Shown piece after piece: positions 47,801 to 57,849 of a stretch of 64,000 nucleotides of DNA. How positions within the stretch are numbered: the stretch's first letter is position 1; the number at the start of each line of letters is the position of its first letter. The stretch comes from Lumbricus rubellus. Taxonomy: Eukaryota; Annelida; Clitellata; Crassiclitellata; Lumbricidae. The stretch is taken from NCBI GenBank assembly GCA_945859605.1, contig OX243817.1, forward strand, positions 22,194,123 through 22,258,122. Direction: 5' to 3'. The notes under the pieces were generated by a model that made no database searches, was not told the DNA's origin, and saw only the letters and a program-made list of their open reading frames with translations. A program made the position numbers and the translations under genes.

Positions 47801-50800
47801 CGGCTGACGTCGCGACTTGGATGCGCAGTGCATCGAAGAACTTCGAAAACTGTGAGTTGTGGCCGCACTCTGGCAAAGAGAAAAGTGACAGCCGTCGAAG
47901 TACGAGTAGCGGTATGTGCACGACTTTACTTTGGTGCGGAGGGAAACAATAGTTTTAAAGAAAGCCAAGGTCCAGTAAACCATTCACAATTGGTCAGGCT
48001 AAAAGTTAAACCTGCTGCACACTGGAAAATGGTACAATTTTGGTGATTAAGAGAAATCAGCCAAAATATTTCTCCAACACCTATATTTACATTCACGAAT
48101 CTAGTGCATTTCAATTAATTAATAGTAACCATAATTGCAGATCTATTTACTATACAAAAACCAAGGGACTGGCCAAAATAGTGTCCTTCTGCAAATTGTG
48201 ATCGACAATAAACTGACTGATTTAGTTTCCGAGACTGCTACTGAAGTAAGGTGAGAAGTTAGACCAAGTCAGAATTTCGAATTTAGTTGCTCTGTTCATG
48301 CACTGCTTGACAACTAGCGTTGTCCATGATGTCCAAGCAGTGCTAGCAGTGCTGCAGTCAGATTTCGTTAACAATACGAAAAGTATTTAGGCCAATATCA
48401 ATACTTCAAAACGCATTGAAAACGCATTGGCAATGGCCATAAAATACTGTTTAGACCAGCGGTTCCCAACCTTCGGCCCGCGGGCCAAAAGTGGCCCGCC
48501 TGGCCTACAAAAATGGCCCGCAGCATCTCAATGAATTAAAAAAATATATGCAAAAATTGACAATTTGAACATGATAGAATATATAATTCTTTTCTATTAC
48601 AATTTTTTCTATTTGGACGTTAATAAATTGCATCGAACATTCTATTTTGATTCAATTATAACAATTTTATATGTATTTAGTTAATTAAATTCTAGCCTTG
48701 TGGCCCTTAATGTCCTTCAACTAAGACAAAGTGGCCCTCGTGTCCTCCAACTTAGAAAAAGTGGCCCGACATTCAAAAAAGGTTGGGAACCACTGGTTTA
48801 GACAGTACTGCAATATTTACAAAAAATTCATCAACACTTCTCAGAACTATTATAACCTTTATTGTTCAAAAAATACATTTTCAGTAAGCTAACTAATATG
48901 GTAAAATTAAATCAATACTGTGCCTTAGTCACAGAAGTGCATCTCATTATATCTCCAGATGTCAAATACATTCTGATTACAGCAGGACATAGACGATAAA
49001 CAAATTATTTTATTCCAAGAAAAGCTTGGAATAAAATTGTTCACATAATTGCACAGATCCAGACTTCTCTAAACGCTATGCAACTGTAACAGTTTCATCT
49101 GGCAGCATATAGCTCACAATAACTATATCTCCTCTTGCAGATCATCCAGATCATAGCTATTGGCTGTATAACCTGTACATGTATCCTTTACTACAAATTT
49201 AAGTTGTTTGTAATGATTCTAGACTTCTTATGCTGAGTCAAATCAAAGTTTCTAGAAATCTGCAGTCAGAATTTTAAGATAGCATGACAACAGAGGCATC
49301 GATTTTCAGTTGATTTGACTTTAGTCATCGTAGGGATGGTTTCCTTGATATGATTGCAGCTCTAGTTCTTCCTTAACACGCTTGCGAGATGTCAGTGAAG
49401 CATGATCATTTCCCAGAAGAGGCAGAAGGATGCGCATTACCTGAAAACACAGTATTTCTTAAAGTTAACATGCTGAACTTATGTGGTAATATGGGACACA
49501 ACTAACTACAGTATATAGTATATACCTATCCAATAACAAGTTATAAGGATCTACAAGCAATTCACATTAAATATGGTATTTTGAAAGTAGTAAAAAAGGA
49601 TTTTAATATTATTTCAAATGCTATTCGAAAGCATTCTTACCCATTTATTAAGCATAGCGTCATGGCACGTAAGCAGAAATTATGAAGCTTACAAAAAAAT
49701 TTAAAGCAATTAAGTGCCAGTAAAGAAACAAACTTCAGAGGTAGAAGTGTTGACACAGTTGAACGCAAGAATTTAGTTTCAAATTGCAAGTTACATAGTC
49801 TACAGTAAATTTTAAATGTGAAAGTAACTTCACAAGTTAAATGTCATTTAGCACGAAAAACAATACTAACCATTGTAACTGCATTTAATTAACTTTGATG
49901 AGATGGATTTTGGTCGAGAAAGGTTTGTTCGATTTGCCCTTGTAGCATGCACCAATAAAGGGAGCTTTCACTTGGATTCACTCGAGCTGATGTATTTGAA
50001 GCAGCCTTCAACCGCCTACTCTCTTTGTCAGGTTTCACTTCAACTATCTTCATTCAGCAAGACTACTACTCGGCTTCAATATCCAACTAACATCAGACAC
50101 AATTTCATAAACCAAACCAGCCGATGTTAACATCAATCACAATTCATGCACGGACACCATCGGACAGCTGGACACAGGGGCGGATACAGAAACTTTGGAC
50201 GGGGCAGGGGCAAAAGTTCTTGTCCTTGGGTCATGAAATTTTTTTTCCTATTCACCAAAAAGTTGATGACCTTTTGGGGGATAAAAGGATACCAACTTGT
50301 CCACCCAAAACGCTGATCAATGACCTTTTTTAGTCGTCCAGTCCAAATGTCCTCAAAATATACCGTATTGAAACCAAATGGGGGGGGGGGGGGGGTGGCA
50401 CGATACATGGGCATTTCTAAATGGGGGGCCATGGCCGGATTGCCCCCCTGGATCCGCCCTTGGCTGGACATTCTTCTGGTCAATCCCTTGGCTCACAGTA
50501 AAGAACACCGAACATTCAAAATTCAACTAACATTTGAAACCACACATTTCCACACAGAACGAGGTGCATCCCTAATCGCAGATAACAGCACTTTGCGCTA
50601 AAGTTGTCAATCACAGCTTACTATACATTGAAGTCAAATTGGAAACCATAAGAAGCACACACAAAATTGGTATTTATGTATCACTCAATTAAAATAAAAG
50701 TTTTCAGTGAACCAAGTTCTATTATTGGCAACACAAACCCAACTATTATTTAGCAACACACACCTAATGTCACAGAAACAACACTATCCCTTAATGCTGT

Positions 50801-53800
50801 GATACTGAATTAACTGTCAATTATACCAAGCAATAATTACCGCAATATTAAGAGCTGTGCGTGGCACTAACACATTTCGGTGTGACCTTGTGCGCGTTAT
50901 AAATTTATTTAATAACTAGCTGAACCCGGCCACGTGTTGCTGTGGCTGAAAAGAGCCTCCCCTCCCCCTCCCTTTGCGATGGCGACGCGGATCACGCCAT
51001 AAAACGCTTGAGCAAGAAGGCCGTAATGAAATGCGAAGGCCGTAATGAAATGCGCTAAAGAAATTTACGGAACAAACATGCCCGAATTGGTATGCAAGGC
51101 TTATTGACGGGCGTAGGCTATGTGTTGAAAACGGTGGAATTTTCAAAGTTGTTTTTTTGTTGAAAAGATTGCGCTTTTTGCGAAAAATCATTCTGAAAAC
51201 CCGGCCATGTTGGAACTAAAGGTTTTGGTGAAGTTCTGAAAGGAATCGGCACAGAAAGTTCGGAGAACACTTGCAAGGAGCCAAACGCGGTTACATTTTT
51301 ATATATATAGATAATAATAATAATGTCTTGCCTTTGTAAAATTAAAGCTGAAGGAAAGCCTGGGAAAGACTAATAATTCCAACCATTGAAAACATAAAAC
51401 ATTCCGTATTTTATGACTGCTAGCAGACAAATGCAAATTACTCTACATGTATGTCAAAGAATCTATGCAAGTTTCTAGAAATATCCCTGGCACAGTCGCT
51501 GGAATAAGTTATGCTGACTGACTTTTATTTAAGTCAAAACTTTTGCCAAATCAGTAAATCCAGTATGTGGTTAACAAGTGCACTACCAAACTAGAGATTA
51601 AGGGTTCAAGCATTGTCTAGCTTGAACAAATCAACAACGCATAACTTAGGTAAAGGTTACAATCATATAAATACATTTAAAACAATTAGGAAATTGAAAT
51701 TGATTATTATGAAATTGAAAAGAAGCATACAGCACATAAAAAGTGAACATTATAATGGTAAATGCACAATAGTACAAACTCATCAAAGTATTTTTATAGC
51801 ACAAGGCTACTTAATACCGATTTCCCATTTTCATGCACAAATTTGGGACATAAATTCATAGAATCAGACCTCATTTGCCCCAAACTGTCTCAAGGCTTCA
51901 ATAGTTCTGGTTTTTAATGAACTAACTACTCCTTGGAAGTCAATTCTCTTTTAGACACAGGAAACACATATTTTATATATAAATATAACTTCACTTATTA
52001 AAACCTGAGTGACAAACCACAAAACCTGATTGACAAACCACAATCAGTGACAATCAGTGTTTAATCTAGTCCCTCTGCTTGGGCGGGATTCAGGCTTTTG
52101 GAGGGGGGGGCGGGAAAAACGTCTTGATTTTGGACGAGACACCGACAACAACCCTTCACCAGAATTTTTTTCCTGATGACTTTTTTAGTCTTTCTGCAAA
52201 AAATTTCCGATAAACCTTACCAATTCCAGTGGCGGCGCCAGGGGGGGGGCTAGGGGGGCTAAGCCCCCCCTAAACGTGGCTCAGCCCCCCCAAACGAAAA
52301 AGCCGAAAATGTCTATAACGCTTTCTTCGCAATAAGGAACTAGAGAACGACCAACGCCACCGAAATCAACTATGCTATTGTGGCAACATTCAAAATAGTC
52401 CTGGTGGATCCAGCCTTCCCCTCCAGCCCAGATTCAGAACAATCCGGACCTCAGCTCCCTTCCTCTCGCTAGTTCGGACTTTCAGCCCCGTCCATACTCC
52501 AGACCACTCCGGATCTCAGCCCCTTCATCTCGCCAGTTCGGACTTTCAGCCCCTTCCATCCTGCAGACCGGTCCGGACCTCAGCCCCTTCATCTCGCCAG
52601 TTCGGACTTTCAGCCCCTTCACTCCTCCAGACCGGTCCTGACCTCAGCCCCTTTCTCCCGCCAGTTCGGACTTTCAGCCCCTTCCATTCTCCAGACCGGT
52701 CCGGACCTCAGCCCACTTCATTTCGCCAGTTCGGACTTTCAGCCCCTTCACTCCTCCAGACCGGTCCGGACCTCAGCCCCTTCATCTCGCCAGTTCGGAC
52801 TTTCGGCCCCTTCCATTCTCCAGACCGGTCTGGACCTCAGCCCACTTCATTTCGCCAGTTCGGACTTTCAGCCCCTTCCATCCTCCAGACCGGTTCGGAC
52901 CTCAGCCCCCTTTCTCCCGCCAGTTCGAAATTCCAGCCCCTTTACGTCTACAGACCGGTCTGGACCTCAGCCTCCTTCATCCCGCCGGTGCGGAATTCCA
53001 GCCCCCAGCTAGTCCTGTACAACCACATACGAAATGGGGTTTCAATTAGCAGCAGCAATCATGGGGAGACTTGGGGAAAATGCCATGGGAACGTTCCACA
53101 AGTTTGTAGTCAAGCCCGGCCCTAGGATGGGCGGGGCCCAATGCAGCAAGCGATTCTCTGAGAAGGGTTCTCAAGCATAGCATGTGCGAAGTTGATTTCC
53201 TGCCAATAAGGCAGTGTAAGCTTATGCCATAGGTTTTAATATTCTAGAAAAATCGAATTCTACCGGTAGGCATAGCCCAGGGCTAAAAGTGGTTTGGGAA
53301 AGTTGCCGGGTTGGACTGTGGCGGACGAACCGAAGCCTTTGAGCCGAAAATTTTATGACGATCTTTTTTGGTCATTCGCCCAAAATTGTACAAATTTCAC
53401 CCATTTTGGTACCTGACGACCTTTTTTAGTCATTTGCTCATAAAATTTCAAAATCATACCATTTTAACCTATTTATTGCAGCCTATCTGACGACCTGTTT
53501 TTTAGTTCTTTTCCCAAAAATTGTTAAACTTGCTTCCCGACTGGACTGATATCCGGCACCAGCAGATCACGAAAATCATTGCCGGGTCGCAGACCCTGAC
53601 AGACCCGTCTCACTTTCAGTCCAGACCTAGCCTGCGTGTACACTAGTAGTTGTGACTCGCTTTATTTGCAGACTCGCTCTTTCGGAATCTTTTCCAACAC
53701 ACCCAATCACTTTCATTTGGCAAAATGACCTCAGTAGGCTATTAATTAATGCTGCCACAGTGCCAAGCAATTAAAGCTGCCAATATAATCACAGTAAAAA

Positions 53801-56800
53801 TTAAGGTGAGTAGCGCGAGGACCTGAAAGCGCAGGGCCCACGGCGGCTACAGGCTCGTCGCCTTGCCCTAATGCCGGGCCTGTTTATGATTGGGGGACAG
53901 AGTCTCGGAGGTGCTTAACTGTAGGGCTACCCAAATATTTCATAAATATTTCAGATATATCATTATAAATTTCTACAGTGTCATCCATAATTCTTTATCC
54001 ATAATAAGCAATTTTGTTGAGACGACATCTTAAAAAGCTACTCTTGCAGTGAGGAAATTCAAAAATTTTAACGTTCAGGGACATATTTTATTGAACTCTT
54101 AAACCAGGTCATTCAGCAATTAAATTATGAGAAAATTTGTTGAGATGACAGATTAAAATGTTACCACTCTAGTGTGGGGATTTAAAATTTTAAACAACAG
54201 GAGGGGCACTTTCTGAATTCACAAACCACAACTACCAGCATTGAGGTGATGTGACACTTAGATAAAATTGGGAGGAGATATTTATTGAACTCTTAAACCA
54301 TGTCTTTCAGCATTGAATTTATGAGATATTCTTGCTGCGATGACAGCTCAAAATAATGCCATACATTGCCATAACAGTGCTTTAGTTAATTTGTCAGATT
54401 TAAGCAATAGGAGGAGATACTACATAAGTATTTTCGCTATAAGACAGTCACAGATGCTACCATTGCAGCGTGAAAATTAAAAAAACATTAAGATAATGGG
54501 GAGGGGCATATCTCCTCCCACAAACTCATCCGTCTGCTAGTGGCCTCCTAGAGTTTCCTATACAGTAGGCCTACCCATTACCCATATGACAGTATAGTAG
54601 TATACTTATAAACATGTTAGGCTATAGGCCTAAACTTTTAACTTTTGTGCTCATAGTAAAGACGAAACCCATTTCTTTTACAATAAAATTTTGACATTCT
54701 TATAAAATTATTGGTATAGTCTGCGACTCTGCAAAACGACCTCTTATTGAAGTTTTCATGATTTTTAAATATCTGTCAAAAAGAGCCTAAAAATGGTTCC
54801 AGTTGAGGTCAACAGAGCTAAAAATGCGCTGGTGGCTGGGGCTCTTCCCCAGACTCCGTTGTTTTCATGATTTCATCGTGCATAAATAGCTGTCAAAAAA
54901 GAGCCTAAAATGGTTCCAGTTGAGGTCAACAGAGCTAAAAATGCGCTGGTGGCTGGGGCTCTTCCCCAGACTCCGTTGTTTTCATGATTTCATCGTGCAT
55001 ATATAGCTGTCAAAAAAGAGCCTAAAAAGGGCTCCAGTTGAGGTCAACAGAGCTAAAAATGCGCTGGCGGCTGGGGCTCCGCCCCAGACCCCGCTGGGGG
55101 AGCTTACGACGCTCCCCCAGACCCCCTAGTCGGTACGGGCTTCGTGCCTTCGGCACTCGCAGCTTCGCGCCTTCGGCGCTTGCAATAATTATGAGGGAGG
55201 AAGCACTTAGGGCTTCAGCCCCCCCAAACAAAAAATCCTGGCGCCGCCACTGACCAATTCGTTGAGTAAATTCTATACTTTAAAATCTGATTACTTTTTA
55301 GTTTTTTATTCAAAATTTTCTATAAATTTACATACCAAATTTTTATTCTGATGACCGTTTTAAAGTCCATCAATGCTGCACTGTCGCATTTATTCTGGCG
55401 AGGCAATTTTACATAAATACATGTAAACAAAAGCTGTCAAATTTTCTGGGGAGAATGGTCTGTATATACGAAACATGTAAAAAAACACCTCTTGAATTTT
55501 TCTGAGCAGGTGAAATGTCATTCCTAGGGGAACTTCTCCCCTAGAGATGTTTAGATCAAACACCAAGTGACAATAGAGATGAATAGTAAACATACAAATA
55601 AGAGTTAGCCACAAGTTACCATGTCCATACCGCTACAAGGGCGCCTCACAAACAGCTAACTACGGGATAAGCCCAAGCAAACAAATAAGAATTTAATCTT
55701 TGATTTGAAAGAGTGCACTGAGGTTGATATCTGGTGAAAGACTATTCCAGCACCTGTGACCAGCAGCATAATATAACTTCCTTGCTTTCATTTATCTAGA
55801 CTCTCAGACATATCTGTTTCAACATAATACCCACAGTAGTGTCTTAGTTCTCAAGACCTAATGGAATTCCACTGCGATTCTCCAATGGATTATCAGTTTC
55901 TACCAACATTTTACTTAGCATGACCGACCATCAATTAACGCTTAATGCACCATAAATAATTTACGGCACCATGGATCAGATAATAAAAAATTTTGTACGG
56001 TAAAAGATAGAGAAGTCGTTTACCATGTGTTCAATGTCTTCGTGGTTTAGAACGTGTGATGGTGGTGGACCGACTGGCATGCGTTGCCCGTACTTTGAAG
56101 CAACCGTCTGACCGCTCTGCGTGCAGTTCCAGTCTAGCTGCGGGCCACTCCACGACTCGGTGCACGGCAGCATCTGATTCATTGGCTTAACGTCGCCGCT
56201 ATTGCTTCCATAACTGGAAAACGTCCCTGGAAGTCCTCCATGCACAAGTTCAGAACTGGAAGGGTCGAACTGTTCATATGAATCATTATACGGGTACATT
56301 GCGTCCCCAGAATATTCCGATCTATCCTCCGTCTTGAGGTAAGCACGGCCGGAATCTAAGTCAGACGGAAGCACTCCGTCGTGATCCAGTGCCCCGTCTT
56401 CTGATTCCACAAAAATAACGTCGTCCTGTTCCTCCGGAACGTCCTGCACCAACTGTTCCACATCGGACTCTGTTTTGATGTTTTTTAAAGCAGAACAGTC
56501 TGGTTTTTCATCACTTTCGGCCGCAGAAGGAGGTCGTTCAGTGCATTCAGCATCGCCACCTTCAACAGATTTGGAATTAGCCTTCATTCGTTGGTTCATC
56601 GATGTCCCCATCTGTCGTGCACGTCGTCGCGCCTGCACACTGAGCGGTAAAGCACCATATCTATGTCGTGGCCCCCCTACCGAAGGTGGGAAGCCAGTCG
56701 TCCTGCGGAAAGTCGGTTTGGAAGCCGTCTGGTTCTGCTGGCAATTGGAGTCGCCGGCCCTTACTTCTACTGCTGCCATATCACAAGCAGCATCACTCAT

Positions 56801-57007
56801 GGCCGACTGTGCCTCGGCGGCGGAAGCAGTTGGCTGATTTTCAGTGAACGTTTCATTGAAGTGAACAAGAAATACGTCGGTCCCATCGATGGTTATGCCG
56901 AGCAAACCCTGAACTTTTATGTCGGCATTAAAGTTCAAGCCGTTGCGACACAGAAGTGAAACTGTGTCGATCAAAAGTGCACCCACTCGCGTCTGATCAG
57001 GCTTCAT
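41432..57007 (-). CDS. Gene with shared 5' exon and alternative single-C2H2 terminal exons (lola-like)
   Basis: The shared exon 57007-56024 encodes 328 aa, starting MKPDQTRVGALLIDTVSLLC with an in-frame TGA 12 nt upstream. Its N-terminal 55 residues (FNADIKVQGLLGITIDGTDV) look like a compact folded domain I cannot name. The remainder is low-complexity, acidic and Ser-rich, with sumoylation-type IKTE and LKTE sites. It ends HEDIEHM at a GTAAAC donor in phase 0. Four downstream terminal exons all begin in phase 0: 49440-49321 (no finger), 47869-47570, 44437-44111 and 41830-41432 (one C2H2 finger each). None ends in a donor, so they must be alternatives. This suggests a transcription factor whose DNA specificity is chosen by 3' exon choice. 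No BTB domain is seen. Confidence 0.75.
41912..41979. mobile_element. Decayed micro piggyBac-like element, 68 bp
   Basis: TTAA-CACTTTAATGACGAG ... CTTGTCATTAAAGTG-CTAA. It sits 81 bp upstream of the 41432-41830 exon's acceptor on the minus strand. Confidence 0.65.
42652..42722. mobile_element. Micro piggyBac-like element, 71 bp (GCCGGAGGGTA subfamily)
   Basis: TTAA-CCCTTTAATGCCGGAGGG ... CTCGGCATTAAAAGG-TTAA. Same size and interior as 59374-59444. Confidence 0.8.
43213..43296. mobile_element. Micro piggyBac-like element, 84 bp (CCCATT subfamily)
   Basis: TTAA-CCCTTTACCCATTCATT ... GGCAAACGGGTAACGGG-TTAA. The interior GTGTTTTCAGCGGATATTCT recurs at 63920-63999. Confidence 0.75.
43603..43820 (+). 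repeat. Tandem duplication, about 107-bp unit, two copies
   Basis: GACTCAAACTTTTTCATTCA starts each copy. The second copy has a small insertion near 43785. Confidence 0.75.
44111..44437 (-). CDS. Alternative terminal exon with C2H2 finger (middle)
   Basis: TTTGGCAG acceptor then 108 codons and TGA. Finger: FVCKLCGATMGHRRSLLRHQ then INAHGRKK (C-x2-C-x12-H-x4-H) and KRGRPPIFSSL. It shares HGRKK-RGRPP with the 47570 exon, so the two are duplicates that diverged upstream of the finger. Confidence 0.78.
   Translation of the reverse strand, partial: TMDAMSRFTVSMTTGNSRTFRRRITQSTNATGQALMPRTGASQQNLLSSPSQQMPLDGWAANSGTMTSFVCKLCGATMGHRRSLLRHQINAHGRKKQKRGRPPIFSSL
45105..45322 (+). mobile_element. RTE/BovB-like LINE 3' fragment
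   Basis: CTACTTCGGCCACGTGATGA matches the FGHVM end of the LINE at 3619-7636, followed by the Lys/Arg-rich tail and the same GGCACCAGGTGACCAGGTGA terminus. It is in the opposite orientation, with a few frame breaks. Confidence 0.8.
45330..47040. other. Intronic DNA, no gene; possible L2/CR1 scrap at 46130-46250
   Basis: Mostly featureless AT-rich sequence. The stretch at 46130-46250 reads as broken QFWKSLPVSICS followed by a basic FRSKLKYHCF-like piece, reminiscent of the CR1/L2 C-terminus, but it is too short to be sure. Confidence 0.35.
47051..47175. repeat. First copy of a dispersed 120-bp duplication
   Basis: AAATATGGCATTTTGAAAGT through GGCACATAAGCAGAA; about 85-90 percent like 49569-49690 by eye, same orientation. 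Confidence 0.7.
47570..47869 (-). CDS. Alternative terminal exon with C2H2 finger (proximal)
   Basis: TTTGCCAG acceptor then 99 codons and TAG. Finger: CFVCRLCGAAMRHRRNLLRH then QITAHGRKK and PRGRPPVSSY. The linker is basic and Thr-rich, for example SKSRRQPLTLTRRDTTAPTQ. Confidence 0.78.
   Translation of the reverse strand, partial: SAATTHSFRSSSMHCASKSRRQPLTLTRRDTTAPTQFRDCILELGETSRNWQAAEITEKCFVCRLCGAAMRHRRNLLRHQITAHGRKKNPRGRPPVSSY
48457..48795. mobile_element. hAT MITE, 339 bp, exact 8-bp TSD
   Basis: CAGCGGTTCCCAACCTTCGG ... GGTTGGGAACCACTG with GTTTAGAC duplicated at 48449-48456 and 48796-48803. Repeated GTGGCCC motifs occur near both ends. Confidence 0.9.
49321..49440 (-). CDS. Alternative terminal exon without a finger
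   Basis: GTTTTCAG acceptor then phase-0 VMRILLPLLGNDHASLTSRK and a charged end (RVKEELELQSYQGNHPYDD) with TAA. If joined to HEDIEHM it makes a 367-aa isoform lacking DNA-binding fingers, possibly dominant-negative. Clean acceptor and compact frame, but no homology recognised. Confidence 0.6.
   Translation of the reverse strand, partial: VMRILLPLLGNDHASLTSRKRVKEELELQSYQGNHPYDD
49569..49690. repeat. Second copy of the dispersed 120-bp duplication
   Basis: AAATATGGTATTTTGAAAGT through GGCACGTAAGCAGAA. Lies just upstream (minus strand) of the finger-less terminal exon. Confidence 0.7.
50175..50462. mobile_element. hAT-like MITE, 288 bp, exact 8-bp TSD
   Basis: CAGGGGCGGATAC ... GGATCCGCCCTTG with GCTGGACA at 50167-50174 and 50463-50470. 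The interior has GATGACCTTTT and GACCTTTTTTAGTC, shared with 25901-26162. Confidence 0.85.
50918..51315. mobile_element. Unclassified interspersed repeat
   Basis: Starts AACTAGCTGAACCCGGCCAC with a GC-rich left part and ends in a TATATATAG/ATAATAATA run. The wording resembles ends of Penelope-like elements in other invertebrates, but I could not confirm a frame or TSD. A 21-bp internal duplication (GAAGGCCGTAATGAAATGCG) lies at 51016-51056. Confidence 0.35.
52439..53001 (+). repeat. GC-rich minisatellite, about 62-bp unit, about 9 copies
   Basis: Units contain GACCGGTCCGGACCTCAGCC and CCAGTTCGGACTTTCAGCCC, varying by a few substitutions. Confidence 0.85.
54773..55135 (+). repeat. 117-bp tandem repeat, about 3 copies
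   Basis: CTGTCAAAAAAGAGCCTAAA starts copies at 54773, 54890 and 55007. The last drifts into a CG-rich end block. Confidence 0.85.
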
Positions 57008-57184
57008 TCTGATAAGTCACCAGCAACACGTGTTTATTGTGACTAAAATCAGAAGCAAACAAAGTCTTTAAGCAATATTGCAAAATAAAACCTAAATGGA
57101 TGCACCTACGTCCTACGTTTATAGAAGAAGAGAAAAATGATTGGATTAAAGAAAAAAAACAGCGATGAATAATTAATAATGATC

Positions 57185-57600
57185 CAACAGTCCAACTCTG
57201 CTCCTTATCTGCCCTAACGCTTCTCTGCCCTTATGCCACCTCCTCGCTAAAATTTGCAAATCGCTCCTTAGCCATAGCTGTTTCACCACTCTGGAACAAA
57301 TTCTCAACAGCTCTACAAAAAATATCTGATCCATCCTACGAACTCACCAAAACCTCACCTCGAAACTGAAAACACTGCTCTTTCACAAATTCTAACCCCT
57401 TATTTCCCTCCATCGCCGTTTGAACGCTTTAAACACTATCCACCTCAAACCTTAAACGTGTGGTCTATCAAGGAGACCCATTGTACTTTAGCCTGGAACC
57501 GACTCGACGCCCATCGAATATGTTTTGACTTCGCCTGAGAATAAGTTGTTTTCTGCTGTCGAGGCGCTATAGAAATTTCGACGAATGCAAAAATGGGTAG
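57185..57600 (+). mobile_element. L2/CR1-like LINE 3' end fragment
   Basis: Broken plus-strand frame reads LALWNKFSTALQK ... SYELTK ... KHCSFTNS, matching the 'plWN.LP..lR ... FK..LKT.LF' end of CR1/L2 proteins. The 3' UTR ends GTCGAGGCGCTATAGAAATT, the same tail as SINE family B. Confidence 0.65.
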
Positions 57601-57800
57601 AAGACAAACCATGACCGTGTATGTTCCATAAACTTACTCGCTGTAACCCGACGTTGTCCTAAATCACTTAAGCACTATTCATCATTGCTTCATAAGCAGT
57701 TATCCTATTTGGTTTTTTAAATTAAGAGCTCGATTAATTTAATTCCGCAAACCGATACTTGTCTATCTCTGACGACCAGTAAAATTAACATGCAAAATTT

Positions 57801-57849
57801 TGCGCATGCGCAAATAGCTCAATGGTTAAGCGGATTTCAAAATGGCGGA
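57801..57849. promoter_or_regulatory. NRF1-type palindrome and ATGGCGG (YY1-like) box
   Basis: TGCGCATGCGCA (57801-57812) is a perfect NRF1 consensus palindrome. CAAAATGGCGGA (57838-57849) fits YY1-type promoter boxes. They lie between the divergent starts of the zinc-finger gene and TTBK. A donor-like GGGTAAGC at about 57943-57950 may end a non-coding first exon of TTBK. Confidence 0.6.

Larger units (their letters stand above)
52227..55252. mobile_element. Large non-autonomous hAT element, 3026 bp, exact 8-bp TSD
   Basis: CAGTGGCGGCGCCAGG ... CCTGGCGCCGCCACTG with ACCAATTC at 52219-52226 and 55253-55260. The interior is mostly repeats: a roughly 62-bp GC-rich minisatellite (52439-53001), the 110-bp decayed array shared with the hAT at 35820 (53960-54530) and a 117-bp tandem (54773-55135). 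No transposase is visible. It is inserted in an older GATGACCTTTTTTAGTC-type repeat that resumes after 55260. Confidence 0.88.

Noticed and set aside
54570..55253. Arg/Pro-rich frames (69-71 aa) in the GC-rich end of the hAT
   Set aside because: They overlap on both strands and lie in terminal repeat sequence of a non-coding transposon.
56475..56959. Plus-strand frames of 98-120 aa
   Set aside because: Antisense shadows of the 328-codon shared exon of the zinc-finger gene.
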